Source: BRH-c54 sp032251145
Lineage (GTDB): Bacteria; Bacteroidota; Bacteroidia; Flavobacteriales_E; Vicingaceae
Length of the DNA: 64,000 nt
Assembly (NCBI GenBank): GCA_032251145.1
Contig: JAVVER010000001.1
Span: forward strand, 1 to 64,000
Reading direction: 5' to 3'
Each line of letters begins with the position of its first letter. The stretch's first letter is position 1. This document shows, in pieces, positions 54,388 through 62,881 of the stretch. Below the pieces are notes generated by a model. That model worked only from the letters and a program-made list of their open reading frames with translations. It ran no database searches and was not told the DNA's origin. The position numbers and the translations under genes were made by a program.

Positions 54388-54511
54388 AGACTGAACTAAT
54401 ATGTTAGAGTTCGAGGCTTTCGTAGTTTTGGAAATCAGGAGTTTACTTTCGTAAATGACTGGTTTTCAAAACAAGAATAACGAAGAAATCGGACATATTA
54501 GACAGTCTCTA
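54388..54511 (-). repeat. Long imperfect palindrome, copy B of the ~120-bp dispersed element
   Basis: Outer arms CTAATATGT (near 54397) and ACATATTAG (near 54493), inner arms GTTTTGGAAATCAG and CTGGTTTTCAAAAC, apex TTTAC/GTAAA near 54442-54456. The right end gtctcta provides the TAG stop (54509-54511) of the giant paralog 2. Homologous along its length to copy A at 17860-17986. Confidence 0.8.
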
Positions 54512-57500
54512 ATTAAAAGATTTTCCGAGACTAAACAATACAAAAACATTTTCTTCGTCAGAATGAGCTACCGATAAATTAAAAGTAAACTGTTCGTCTA
54601 AAAATCCCCAATAAATTCCACCACCGTAGGCACTGTGCCATTTGTTGGACAAATCTAAATCATCATAAATTCTACCGGTATCAAAAAAAGCTTTTATTCC
54701 CATTTTCATGGGTAAAAATGAAGTGGTAAAGTTAGCCAATTGTATGCGTAGTTCATTGTTTAAAAACAGGGTAGATTTCCCTGTAAATCTGTTTCTTCTA
54801 AACCCTCGCAAATTGTTGTTGCTACCCAAAAAAACCATATTGTAAAAAGGAATGTTTCCTTCGCTTATGGAACCTCCAGCTTTTGTGGCTAAAGTGATGG
54901 GAGATGGAATTCTTGCAGTTAAATAATGTTCTATAAATCCTTTAAAAATGTGGTAATCGGTTTTTTCGGAAACTACTTGTCCGTTTTGGTATTCGCTAAC
55001 CAGTCGAACTCCCGACTCTGGAAGGTTAGAACGGTCTCTAAAATCTAAATCTAATCCTGCGGTGCTAACAATAATATCATTTCCTCTTGTTCCAAAAATG
55101 AGTGAAGAACTGTTTTCATCGGTTGCAGTAAAAAGTGTATTATCAGAAATTTGTGCAGAGTTGTACTCGTATTGAGTGGAGATATAAAAACTGCTTTTTT
55201 TACGAAAATCTCTAATTAAACCAAGGTGTGCCGAATAAGTGTTGTAAGTGGTTTTGTAATAATCAGCCGCACTCAAACTATCATCCTTTACCGTGTTGTT
55301 TCCTAAACCATAAAAGCTAGTTAGTTTGTTGTGGTTAGCTACTAACCCACCAACATTTACATCCCATTTGTGTAATACATGTCGGAACCTGCTGCTGTAT
55401 TCAAAAATATTATTTTGTTCGGTGCTTACTTCTAAATTAAATTTGTGCTTGGTAGAATAATCGGTGTTTTTGTAGTTTTCCCGTTGAGTAAAAACAACTC
55501 CTACACTAGTTCCAAAGCCATTGTCGGCATTGTAGTTAAGCGAAAACAAAGGTAAATACCTGTTGTATTTAAATTTGGTGGGTTGGAAATCGTATAAATC
55601 TTCATTCCAAGTATTTATTTGCTTTGCTTCTGTTCCTAAAAACGAGTTTTCGTTAGTAGATTTCTCATAAACATAGGTTTGTTTACCAAGTGTTTTTACA
55701 GAAGAGCTATCCAAAATAACATCATCACCTTTTCCGCCAACAATAATGATGGGTATGGATTTTTTCGCTTTACCTTTTAGCACAAAAATATCTTTACTGC
55801 CTAATCCATAAAGTCTAATTTCTTTGGTTTCTGATGGAAAAAATGTACGATGATAAAGTTGTTTCGTGCCTTTATGATGATTATCAACATCAAATATCCC
55901 AACATCAACCGTACCTGACGGATTTCTAGTAATTTCAAAAAATTCTTTTTCGTTCGTTCCAACAACATCTACTTGTTTGGCTAAAAGAAGATAATATTCT
56001 TCGGCATATTTATCCAAATCTTTTATTCTACTTTTTAATTTTTCGGCTATGGTTTTTCCCGATAGTTCATAAATTTCTTTGGGCAATGTTTGAGCAGCAA
56101 TATCAATTAAACTATCGTTTAGCGAATGTTGAATGTAATCGCTTGCTTCCAGCCAATCTTTTCGGGTCATTTCGTTGGTTAACAACCTATCTTGTGGGGT
56201 TGCTACAAACATCAAACTTTTAACATCATTAATTTTATATCCAAAATTTTCTCCTGCTTCTAGTATCCATTTTCTATCTAACAACCAAGGAATTATTCCA
56301 TCCCATTGAACAAAAACTAGATCTCTATCTCTTGGAATTGGTCGATAAAAAACGCCTGTATCGGTTTTGTAACCTGCCCATTTCCAATTGTCTTGATGTT
56401 TACCATGGTCGCCCACCAAAATATCAAAAACCCTGGCTTTGGTATATTCTTTTGCATCAATTTTATGATTTTGCTTGTCGTAGCGTTTTTTGTTTAACTC
56501 ATGACTTTGGAGCAAGTAATCAGCATTAGCGAAAGCATTTTTTATCTTTTTAGGATTTTTTTGGTGATCTTCTAACGTACCTAACATTCCGCTATATTTA
56601 TTGTAAATACCCAATTTAGGATGAGAAGGCAATACAAAAAGCTCAGGCTGAGCATGCAAAATAGAAGTGTTATCTAATAGTTTGCTTACAATTAATCCTC
56701 CGTAAGGATGCTGCATAGAAACATTATCTTGCAATTGGCGAGCTAATAAGGAGTGTTTTAGTTCGGCACTTAATCCTCTGGTAGCATCTTTATTTACCGA
56801 ACGAAAAGTATAAGCAAAACCATCATTTCCAATCATTTTTACAGAAGTGGTTTGGTGTCCGCCACCTCTGTCGTAAGCAACTAATCCGTTTTTGGTGGTA
56901 TCCATGTTTAAAATGGGCACTTCAACAAAAGTATTCCAACTTTTACGGTAATGTGTTCCTATAATAAACTTTCTAAAACGAGAGGCGTCATAATTTCCTG
57001 CATTAACTAAAGCTACATCTTCATTTTCAGGAAAATAAGTAGAAGACACATCTTTTAAACAACTTTTGTTGGCATAGTTTTCAGGAATGTCGTTTTTGCT
57101 CGAATCTAAAAGCGATTTGTAAAGCATTACGCTTTTATCTAGCTCAAATTTTTCGTTTGTATAGTGGTAATTATGACTAACCACCGAGCCATCAATATTG
57201 TAATTTACTTTAGTGATGCTTGGTTTAGAAGTAGAATAAACGGCAAACCTTGTTTTTCTACCTTTTTTAGATGATTCTGGTAAACCGTTATTGATAAAAT
57301 AGTTGTCAAAATCCTTAATTATTTGCGTGTTGTATTCGTGTGCCGAAAAATAAATTACCCCACTTTTTACCGACATCCTATTTAAAATTTTTTCTCTTAT
57401 GGGATTAAAATGGGAGTTAATGATGTCTTTTTTTCCTCCAATATTTTGATGGTAATAGGTTTTAAAACTTCCATAAACAGGTGGAAATAAATGATTTGTA

Positions 57501-58153
57501 AAAGGCAGGTTTCCTTGTTCTACTAAAGGGAAATGCCCGGCTATAATTAAGTTTTTATCTTCGGTTTCTGCCAAGGCATTTTCTATCTCAATAATAAAAT
57601 CTTTGGGGGTGTTTATATCGCAATTGGCATTTACTACTTCTGGTTTTTTATAAGGATGATTCCACCATTGGGTATTGATTACCATCAACAACAAATTACT
57701 ATCTAGCTCAATAAGTTCTGGACCGGGACAACCCTTATCCAACACCCATTTAATGTTTTTAAATCCTTTGTATTCAACTAAATTTTCTAAGTATTTCACT
57801 TTTTTAATTCCTTTTTTACCCGAGTTATCCCAATCTCTATCGCCAGCAACAACAATGGTTTGTGTGTTTGGAATTCCAGACAATTCGTTCAAAAAATTAT
57901 ACAACGGTAAGGAATCATTTTTTAAAAATGCTGAACCATTTTTTTTGATTAAATCGCCATTTAAGATTAAAAGGGCAGGTAATTTTTCTTGAGCAATCAA
58001 TGTTTTTAAAGCTGCTGCATAAGTAGGTTTATTTTTAATATCAACCACATTACCGATATTAATTACCTGATAATAAGGAACAACTTCAGTACTTTGCGAA
58101 AAAATACTTTTAGCAAAAAGGGATAGCAGCAATATTATAAAAAGTTGTTTCAT
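54509..58153 (-). CDS. Giant fusion, paralog 2: degenerate phosphoesterase + altered kinase-like + barrel
   Basis: About 1214 residues from the ATG at 58153 (MKQLFIILLLSLFAKSIFSQ); an in-frame ATG at 58171 lies in a repeat element. Same order as paralog 1, but the phosphoesterase ligands are changed: IGN for GD at about 34, GDRDW for GNHDW (about 104), GHFP for GHHP, AHEYN for GHEHN. The kinase-like motif is GDHGKHQDNWKW (about 581-592), having lost the DR of DRH, while PRDRDLVF remains. The Gly-rich RGGGHQTTS and FRSVNKD are kept. The barrel contains RGFRRNRFTGKS. Likely a non-catalytic or re-purposed paralog. The stop codon is in the palindromic element. Confidence 0.8.
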   Translation of the reverse strand: MKQLFIILLLSLFAKSIFSQSTEVVPYYQVINIGNVVDIKNKPTYAAALKTLIAQEKLPALLILNGDLIKKNGSAFLKNDSLPLYNFLNELSGIPNTQTIVVAGDRDWDNSGKKGIKKVKYLENLVEYKGFKNIKWVLDKGCPGPELIELDSNLLLMVINTQWWNHPYKKPEVVNANCDINTPKDFIIEIENALAETEDKNLIIAGHFPLVEQGNLPFTNHLFPPVYGSFKTYYHQNIGGKKDIINSHFNPIREKILNRMSVKSGVIYFSAHEYNTQIIKDFDNYFINNGLPESSKKGRKTRFAVYSTSKPSITKVNYNIDGSVVSHNYHYTNEKFELDKSVMLYKSLLDSSKNDIPENYANKSCLKDVSSTYFPENEDVALVNAGNYDASRFRKFIIGTHYRKSWNTFVEVPILNMDTTKNGLVAYDRGGGHQTTSVKMIGNDGFAYTFRSVNKDATRGLSAELKHSLLARQLQDNVSMQHPYGGLIVSKLLDNTSILHAQPELFVLPSHPKLGIYNKYSGMLGTLEDHQKNPKKIKNAFANADYLLQSHELNKKRYDKQNHKIDAKEYTKARVFDILVGDHGKHQDNWKWAGYKTDTGVFYRPIPRDRDLVFVQWDGIIPWLLDRKWILEAGENFGYKINDVKSLMFVATPQDRLLTNEMTRKDWLEASDYIQHSLNDSLIDIAAQTLPKEIYELSGKTIAEKLKSRIKDLDKYAEEYYLLLAKQVDVVGTNEKEFFEITRNPSGTVDVGIFDVDNHHKGTKQLYHRTFFPSETKEIRLYGLGSKDIFVLKGKAKKSIPIIIVGGKGDDVILDSSSVKTLGKQTYVYEKSTNENSFLGTEAKQINTWNEDLYDFQPTKFKYNRYLPLFSLNYNADNGFGTSVGVVFTQRENYKNTDYSTKHKFNLEVSTEQNNIFEYSSRFRHVLHKWDVNVGGLVANHNKLTSFYGLGNNTVKDDSLSAADYYKTTYNTYSAHLGLIRDFRKKSSFYISTQYEYNSAQISDNTLFTATDENSSSLIFGTRGNDIIVSTAGLDLDFRDRSNLPESGVRLVSEYQNGQVVSEKTDYHIFKGFIEHYLTARIPSPITLATKAGGSISEGNIPFYNMVFLGSNNNLRGFRRNRFTGKSTLFLNNELRIQLANFTTSFLPMKMGIKAFFDTGRIYDDLDLSNKWHSAYGGGIYWGFLDEQFTFNLSVAHSDEENVFVLFSLGKSFN

Positions 58154-58166
58154 TATTTGTTTTTCT

Positions 58167-58230
58167 ATCATTAAGGCATTAAGGTTATTAAGTGTTTGTT
58201 CTTAATGTTTCTTAACTTCTTAATGGTTTA
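58167..58230 (+). repeat. CATTAAGGCATTAAG palindromic element, copy 3
   Basis: CATTAAGGCATTAAGG, then GTTCTTAATG, then CTTAACTTCTTAATGG. It carries the false ATG at 58171 for the gene on its left. Confidence 0.75.
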
Positions 58231-58253
58231 ATTATTTGTTTACTATTTTTTTC

Positions 58254-58304
58254 CACCATTAAGGCATTAAGTTTATTAAGGTTTTTTTCTTAATTCGTAA
58301 TTCT
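58254..58304 (+). repeat. CATTAAGGCATTAAG palindromic element, copy 4 (partial)
   Basis: CACCATTAAGGCATTAAG followed by TTATTAAGG and TTTTTCTTAAT; the right arm is degraded. It lies 24 bases after copy 3 in the same gap. Confidence 0.65.
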
Positions 58305-58316
58305 CAAATCGTACAT

Positions 58317-61300
58317 TTATATGATTAATCCCAGTCCAATTTTTAAGAAAGCCTTTTGCTCATCAGAATATTCTACATTAACTTGTATGGTTATGTAATC
58401 TTTACTGATGGGTGTTAAATAAATTCCTCCGCCATAACCGTTGTGCCATTTTTTTTCTGTGAAGCTTTCATTTTCAACTATCTGACCAACATCTAAAAAC
58501 GCATTTAAGCCGTAATACATAGGCAAAAAGCTCGATTTACTTTTTCCTAAATGGAAACGCAAATCGGTATTAACATAGTTGGTTGCCTCACCCGAAAACC
58601 GATTTTGTAAATATCCACGCAAGTGATACGATTGCCCTATGCTGGCTAAATGATAAAAAGGAATGTTTTTGCCAAAAGTTCTTTCTGTTCCAGCTTTAAC
58701 ACCGAGTGTAATAGGAATAACAATGCGTGTAGTACTGTAATAACTAATTTCTGCACTTGTTTTGCCAAATGCTTTAGACGTTGTAAAAAGCGATTTATTT
58801 TCTAAAGTAACCCGAATACCTTTAGTGGTAAAGCTTGGGCTATCTCTAAAATCGAGGTCGAATTTTATTTCTCCACCTGTAGCATTGGTTGGTTCTAATT
58901 GTGGATTAGGAAACACATCAAAAAACGATTGGTCGGAATGTCCTTTACTCAATAATTCGCTAACTGCATTAAGGGATATAAAGCTTCTTCGTAAAAAACG
59001 ATAGGTAATTCCTCCCTTTAAAATAGCACCTTGATACCTGGCTTTGTAATACCCTGCATCTTCCAGCGAATCTACTAAAACGGTTTTGTTGCCTACGCCA
59101 TAAAAACTATAAAAAGGAAAGAAAGCACCTAACTCAGCATTTCCGTTGAGGTAAAAATCGGAGTTACCAATATTTCTTTCAGTTTGCAAGGAAAAATAAT
59201 TACTTCCGCCTGTGGTAGAAAATAGCTTCACATCGTGCAAGGTTTTGTATAATTTGTTGGCATAGCCAAAGCGTTTCATTTGCAAATTTATTCCACCACC
59301 AAAACCATCGTCAGGGTTTACTACTAATAATGGAATTGGCAAGTAAGTATTGTATTTAAATGCGTCTTGATCAAATTCGTTTAACCTACTTTTTTCAGAT
59401 AAAATGGTTCGAGTTTCTTTGCTTTTTTCGGTAAGCACATTGTTAGGATAATCGTAAATTAATGTTTTTTTAGTACCAAAACGCACGTTGGATTCGTCAA
59501 TTACATTGTCATTACCATCGCCTCCCATAATTCTTACTAAAATACTCTTGTTGCTTGTTCCATATACATAAAAACTATCGGCTTTAGCTAACCCAAACAA
59601 ACGAATTTCTTTGGTTTCGTTAGGATAAAAAGTTCTGTTTAATAACACATTAGAAGTATCTTCTTTAGCGTACATACTCACTTCAACAGCTCCTGAAGGT
59701 AACCGATTTATCTTAAAAAACTCTGCTTTATTGGTGCCAACAATGTCAACTTCTTTAGAAAGTAACAAGTAATGTTTTTCTACAGCTTTATTTAATTCTG
59801 TTTTTCGTTTCTTCAATTTTTCGGCAATTTCTTTTCCCGATTTTTCTTGCAGCGGCTCAGGAAAAGCAAGTTTGGCATCATCAATAACTTCGTCAGTAAT
59901 TTGTGCATTAATGGTTTTAGCAGCTTTTAGCCAAGCTTGTTTATCCATACCCGATAAAAGCAGCCTATCTAAATGAGAACCTTTAATGGTTAAGCTTTTT
60001 ATGCCAGTAAAGTGGTTGTTAAAATTTTCCCGAAAAGGAATTGCCCAATCTCTATCAGCCAAATAATAAAAGAAGCCATTCATTCTTGAAAAAGCGTGGT
60101 CTCTATCTTTCGGGTAAGGTTTGTAGGTGGTAATGCCTTGTTCGTTTTTATAGCCTATCCATTTCCAATTGTCTTGATGCCTGTCCCAATCGCCAATTAA
60201 AATATCAACAACTCTGGCTTCGGCATATTGCATGGTATCAATATTGGTTTTTGGCGATTTATAAATTTTTTGAAGTAAACTCAAACTGCTTTTCACTTGG
60301 TCGGCTTGTTGGTAGCTTTTTGTTATATCGTCTAATTCGGTAGGTTTGGGTTCTAACATTCCATACATTCCCGAAAACTGACTTCTAAAATCACCTAATT
60401 TTTCTGAGTCGGGCATAATGTAAAGTTTAGGAGTACCGTGATAAAGATTGGTTGCGTCTAGCAACTTTGCAACAAACAATGCACCGTATGGATGTTGAGT
60501 GGCAGTCATATCTTGCATAATGTTTGCCACTAAATCAATCCGCAATTCAAAAGGAATGGCTTTTATGGGGGTTTTGTCGATAGAACGGAAAGCATATTTT
60601 CTTCCATCTTTATCAACAAATTGAAGCGAAATGGTTTGTAAACCACCTCCTTTTTTTAGAGGAGTAAGTCCGCCAAAGGTGGTGTCTAAATCAAGTGTTG
60701 GAATAGTTACGGGTGTTGTCCACGCATCGCGATATAAAGAACCGAAAAAAAGTTGTTTAAATTTTGATGCTTTGTAATCTCCTGCAACAATACTGTCGTT
60801 GGTAAAGTGTTTTAATTCGGCATTAGATTTTATTTTATTTTTAAAAATATGTGTTTTCTTTTTACTTTCCAGCACAACACTTTTTGCTAACTCAAAGTTG
60901 TTTTCTTTTTTATCTAACACAAAAAACTTACTTACAATTGGCGTATTTTTTTGAATTTCTAACTTAACAAAACCAGTATTGTTGGTTTTAAAAATGGTGT
61001 TTTCTAAAGCACTAACTTGAGCACTTTTTACCAAGTTTCCTGAAATGATTTGATAGTTATAGTTCAAATTTAGCAACTGCATATCGTATTCGTGAGCCGA
61101 GCACATCACTACATTTTCGTGTTTTAATAATACATCTTTAATTTCTTTGATGTAAAGCTGATATTGGTCGTTGCTTAAATCTTGAACAGAACCTATATTT
61201 TGACGATAGCAATGATAAAACGTACCATATAAAGGAATGAAAGTTTTATTATCAGGGTCGCTATGCGAAAACGGGAAAAATTGCCCCATAAAATTGGAGT

Positions 61301-61964
61301 TGCCACCATAAACTCCACCCGAAGTAACGGGATGATGTGTTATAAAAATTACCTTTCTGTTTCCAGCATTTTCTATAGCAGCATCTAGTTCGTCTAAAAT
61401 TTCAATTTTTAAAATCTCTTTACATTCAGAATCTATAGGAAGCACTTTTCGGTAAGGGTGTAGCCACCACTGAGAGTTAATGGCAATTATTCTAATATCA
61501 TCTCCAATATCTTTTACATAAGGTCCTGGACAATCATTTTTTGGAAAAAAGATATTTTCGCCAAGTAGTTTTTTATAGGATTTCTGTAACGAACTTACTG
61601 TGTCTAAACCGTAATAACCAGAATTATCCCAATCTAAATCTCCAGTAACGGCTATGATTTCTGCCCCTTTTTCTTTTACTTTTTTAAGAAAATCGGATAG
61701 TATTTTGGTGTTTTCGGGCAAATCTTGACGAACATCTCCTAAAAGCAGTAGTGTGAAAGGTTTTCCGTTTTGTTCTTGATGTAAAAAGCCTTCAAATTGT
61801 GTTAATCTTTCGGGGAGTTTAGTTCCATTAAGATTACCTAAAACATAAATGTTGTTTTGAGCAATAACCAAATTTATAGATAGTATTAATACTACAAAGC
61901 TTAGTAAAAAGTGATGCAATTTATGAATTACATTAATATTAATTTTGAAAGCAGAATTCTTCAT
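58317..61964 (-). CDS. Giant fusion, paralog 3: degenerate phosphoesterase + kinase-like + barrel
   Basis: A 1215-residue protein, signal peptide ending LVIAQ at about residue 36. Phosphoesterase-like residues 39-350 have LGNLNG (43-44) in place of GD, LGDVRQ (76-77), GDLDW (108-112) in place of GNHDW, THHP (209-212) and AHEYD (290-294), so several metal ligands are missing. The kinase-like part is fully kept: KKGGGLQTIS (437-446), FRSIDK (459-464), GDWDRHQDNWKW (591-602) and PKDRDHAF (618-625). The barrel has RGYLQNRFSG, matching the Omp85 loop motif. First gene of the three in transcription order; start ATG overlaps the PAP2-fold gene's stop by 1 base. Confidence 0.8.
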   Translation of the reverse strand: MKNSAFKININVIHKLHHFLLSFVVLILSINLVIAQNNIYVLGNLNGTKLPERLTQFEGFLHQEQNGKPFTLLLLGDVRQDLPENTKILSDFLKKVKEKGAEIIAVTGDLDWDNSGYYGLDTVSSLQKSYKKLLGENIFFPKNDCPGPYVKDIGDDIRIIAINSQWWLHPYRKVLPIDSECKEILKIEILDELDAAIENAGNRKVIFITHHPVTSGGVYGGNSNFMGQFFPFSHSDPDNKTFIPLYGTFYHCYRQNIGSVQDLSNDQYQLYIKEIKDVLLKHENVVMCSAHEYDMQLLNLNYNYQIISGNLVKSAQVSALENTIFKTNNTGFVKLEIQKNTPIVSKFFVLDKKENNFELAKSVVLESKKKTHIFKNKIKSNAELKHFTNDSIVAGDYKASKFKQLFFGSLYRDAWTTPVTIPTLDLDTTFGGLTPLKKGGGLQTISLQFVDKDGRKYAFRSIDKTPIKAIPFELRIDLVANIMQDMTATQHPYGALFVAKLLDATNLYHGTPKLYIMPDSEKLGDFRSQFSGMYGMLEPKPTELDDITKSYQQADQVKSSLSLLQKIYKSPKTNIDTMQYAEARVVDILIGDWDRHQDNWKWIGYKNEQGITTYKPYPKDRDHAFSRMNGFFYYLADRDWAIPFRENFNNHFTGIKSLTIKGSHLDRLLLSGMDKQAWLKAAKTINAQITDEVIDDAKLAFPEPLQEKSGKEIAEKLKKRKTELNKAVEKHYLLLSKEVDIVGTNKAEFFKINRLPSGAVEVSMYAKEDTSNVLLNRTFYPNETKEIRLFGLAKADSFYVYGTSNKSILVRIMGGDGNDNVIDESNVRFGTKKTLIYDYPNNVLTEKSKETRTILSEKSRLNEFDQDAFKYNTYLPIPLLVVNPDDGFGGGINLQMKRFGYANKLYKTLHDVKLFSTTGGSNYFSLQTERNIGNSDFYLNGNAELGAFFPFYSFYGVGNKTVLVDSLEDAGYYKARYQGAILKGGITYRFLRRSFISLNAVSELLSKGHSDQSFFDVFPNPQLEPTNATGGEIKFDLDFRDSPSFTTKGIRVTLENKSLFTTSKAFGKTSAEISYYSTTRIVIPITLGVKAGTERTFGKNIPFYHLASIGQSYHLRGYLQNRFSGEATNYVNTDLRFHLGKSKSSFLPMYYGLNAFLDVGQIVENESFTEKKWHNGYGGGIYLTPISKDYITIQVNVEYSDEQKAFLKIGLGLII

Positions 61965-62761
61965 TAGGATATTTTTCTTAACCCGAGTTTGCTTGAATTT
62001 ACAAGCTGTAAATTTATCACTTTAACTTTCTTAGCTAGGTATAAAAAAGGATATGGTAAGAGCACTACAATTCCTCCTACAATAGCATCCATAAAAAAAT
62101 GATTGCCGGTAACAACTATTACCAAAAGCACAAATATAGGGTAAAGGAGCAACAACCAAGTAGTAATTTTATTTTTAGTTAAAAAAGCAACAACAACACC
62201 AATAAGCAAAGCATTTCCAAAGTGCATGGATGGTACTGCGGCATATTGATTAAATAATCCAGAAAAAACACCCGAATAAAGATTTACATCACTTATTTTA
62301 AGTAAGGTATCGGTAAAACCAATATCATTCAACATTCTGGGAGGGGCACACGGAAAATTAACATAAAAATACAAGGTAAGTGTATTGGCTAGTAAAAAGC
62401 CATTTCTCACAAATTTATAGTGAGTCTTTTTTTGATGATACAGCCAAACGAAAAAAGCTATAGTAATCGGTAAATGAGCTGTTACGTAAAATTTATTTAA
62501 TATGGTTACTAATAAATGAGAATTAAGAAAATATTGTTGAATATCAATTTCATAAAAGATGCCTAACATCATTTCAATGTCCACTAAAAAATGAGCATTA
62601 TGAAAAGCAGTTTGCTCATCACCAATGGCAAAATACCTAGATATTTTATAAAAGACCAAAAACAATAAAAAAATTAGTAACTCCTTTAATCCTTTATTTT
62701 TCAAAGATAAATACAAATATTTTGAATAGAATTCGTTGATGGTTTGATGTGAAAAAGTCAT
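61964..62761 (-). CDS. PAP2-fold membrane protein, Aur1/inositol-phosphotransferase-like
   Basis: About 265 residues from the ATG at 62761 (MTFSHQTINEFYSKYLYL). A longer frame to 62944 would run into the divergent flavoprotein gene and is rejected. Six hydrophobic helices and motifs FPCAPPRML, VPSMHFGNALLIG and VTGNHFFMDAIVG match the PAP2/Aur1-type enzymes that move phospho-head groups or dephosphorylate lipids. Coupled to paralog 3 (1-base overlap), suggesting one operon with the giant fusions. Confidence 0.85.
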   Translation of the reverse strand: MTFSHQTINEFYSKYLYLSLKNKGLKELLIFLLFLVFYKISRYFAIGDEQTAFHNAHFLVDIEMMLGIFYEIDIQQYFLNSHLLVTILNKFYVTAHLPITIAFFVWLYHQKKTHYKFVRNGFLLANTLTLYFYVNFPCAPPRMLNDIGFTDTLLKISDVNLYSGVFSGLFNQYAAVPSMHFGNALLIGVVVAFLTKNKITTWLLLLYPIFVLLVIVVTGNHFFMDAIVGGIVVLLPYPFLYLAKKVKVINLQLVNSSKLGLRKIS

Positions 62762-62881
62762 ATTAAATGCAAATAAATTTTTGAAAAGATAGACGATTGA
62801 AAATACTTTCCTGACATTAAAATCAAATTTTGTAAGGTTTTCCGCTTTATTGCGACTAATTTTGGGAAACAAATTTTTTCT

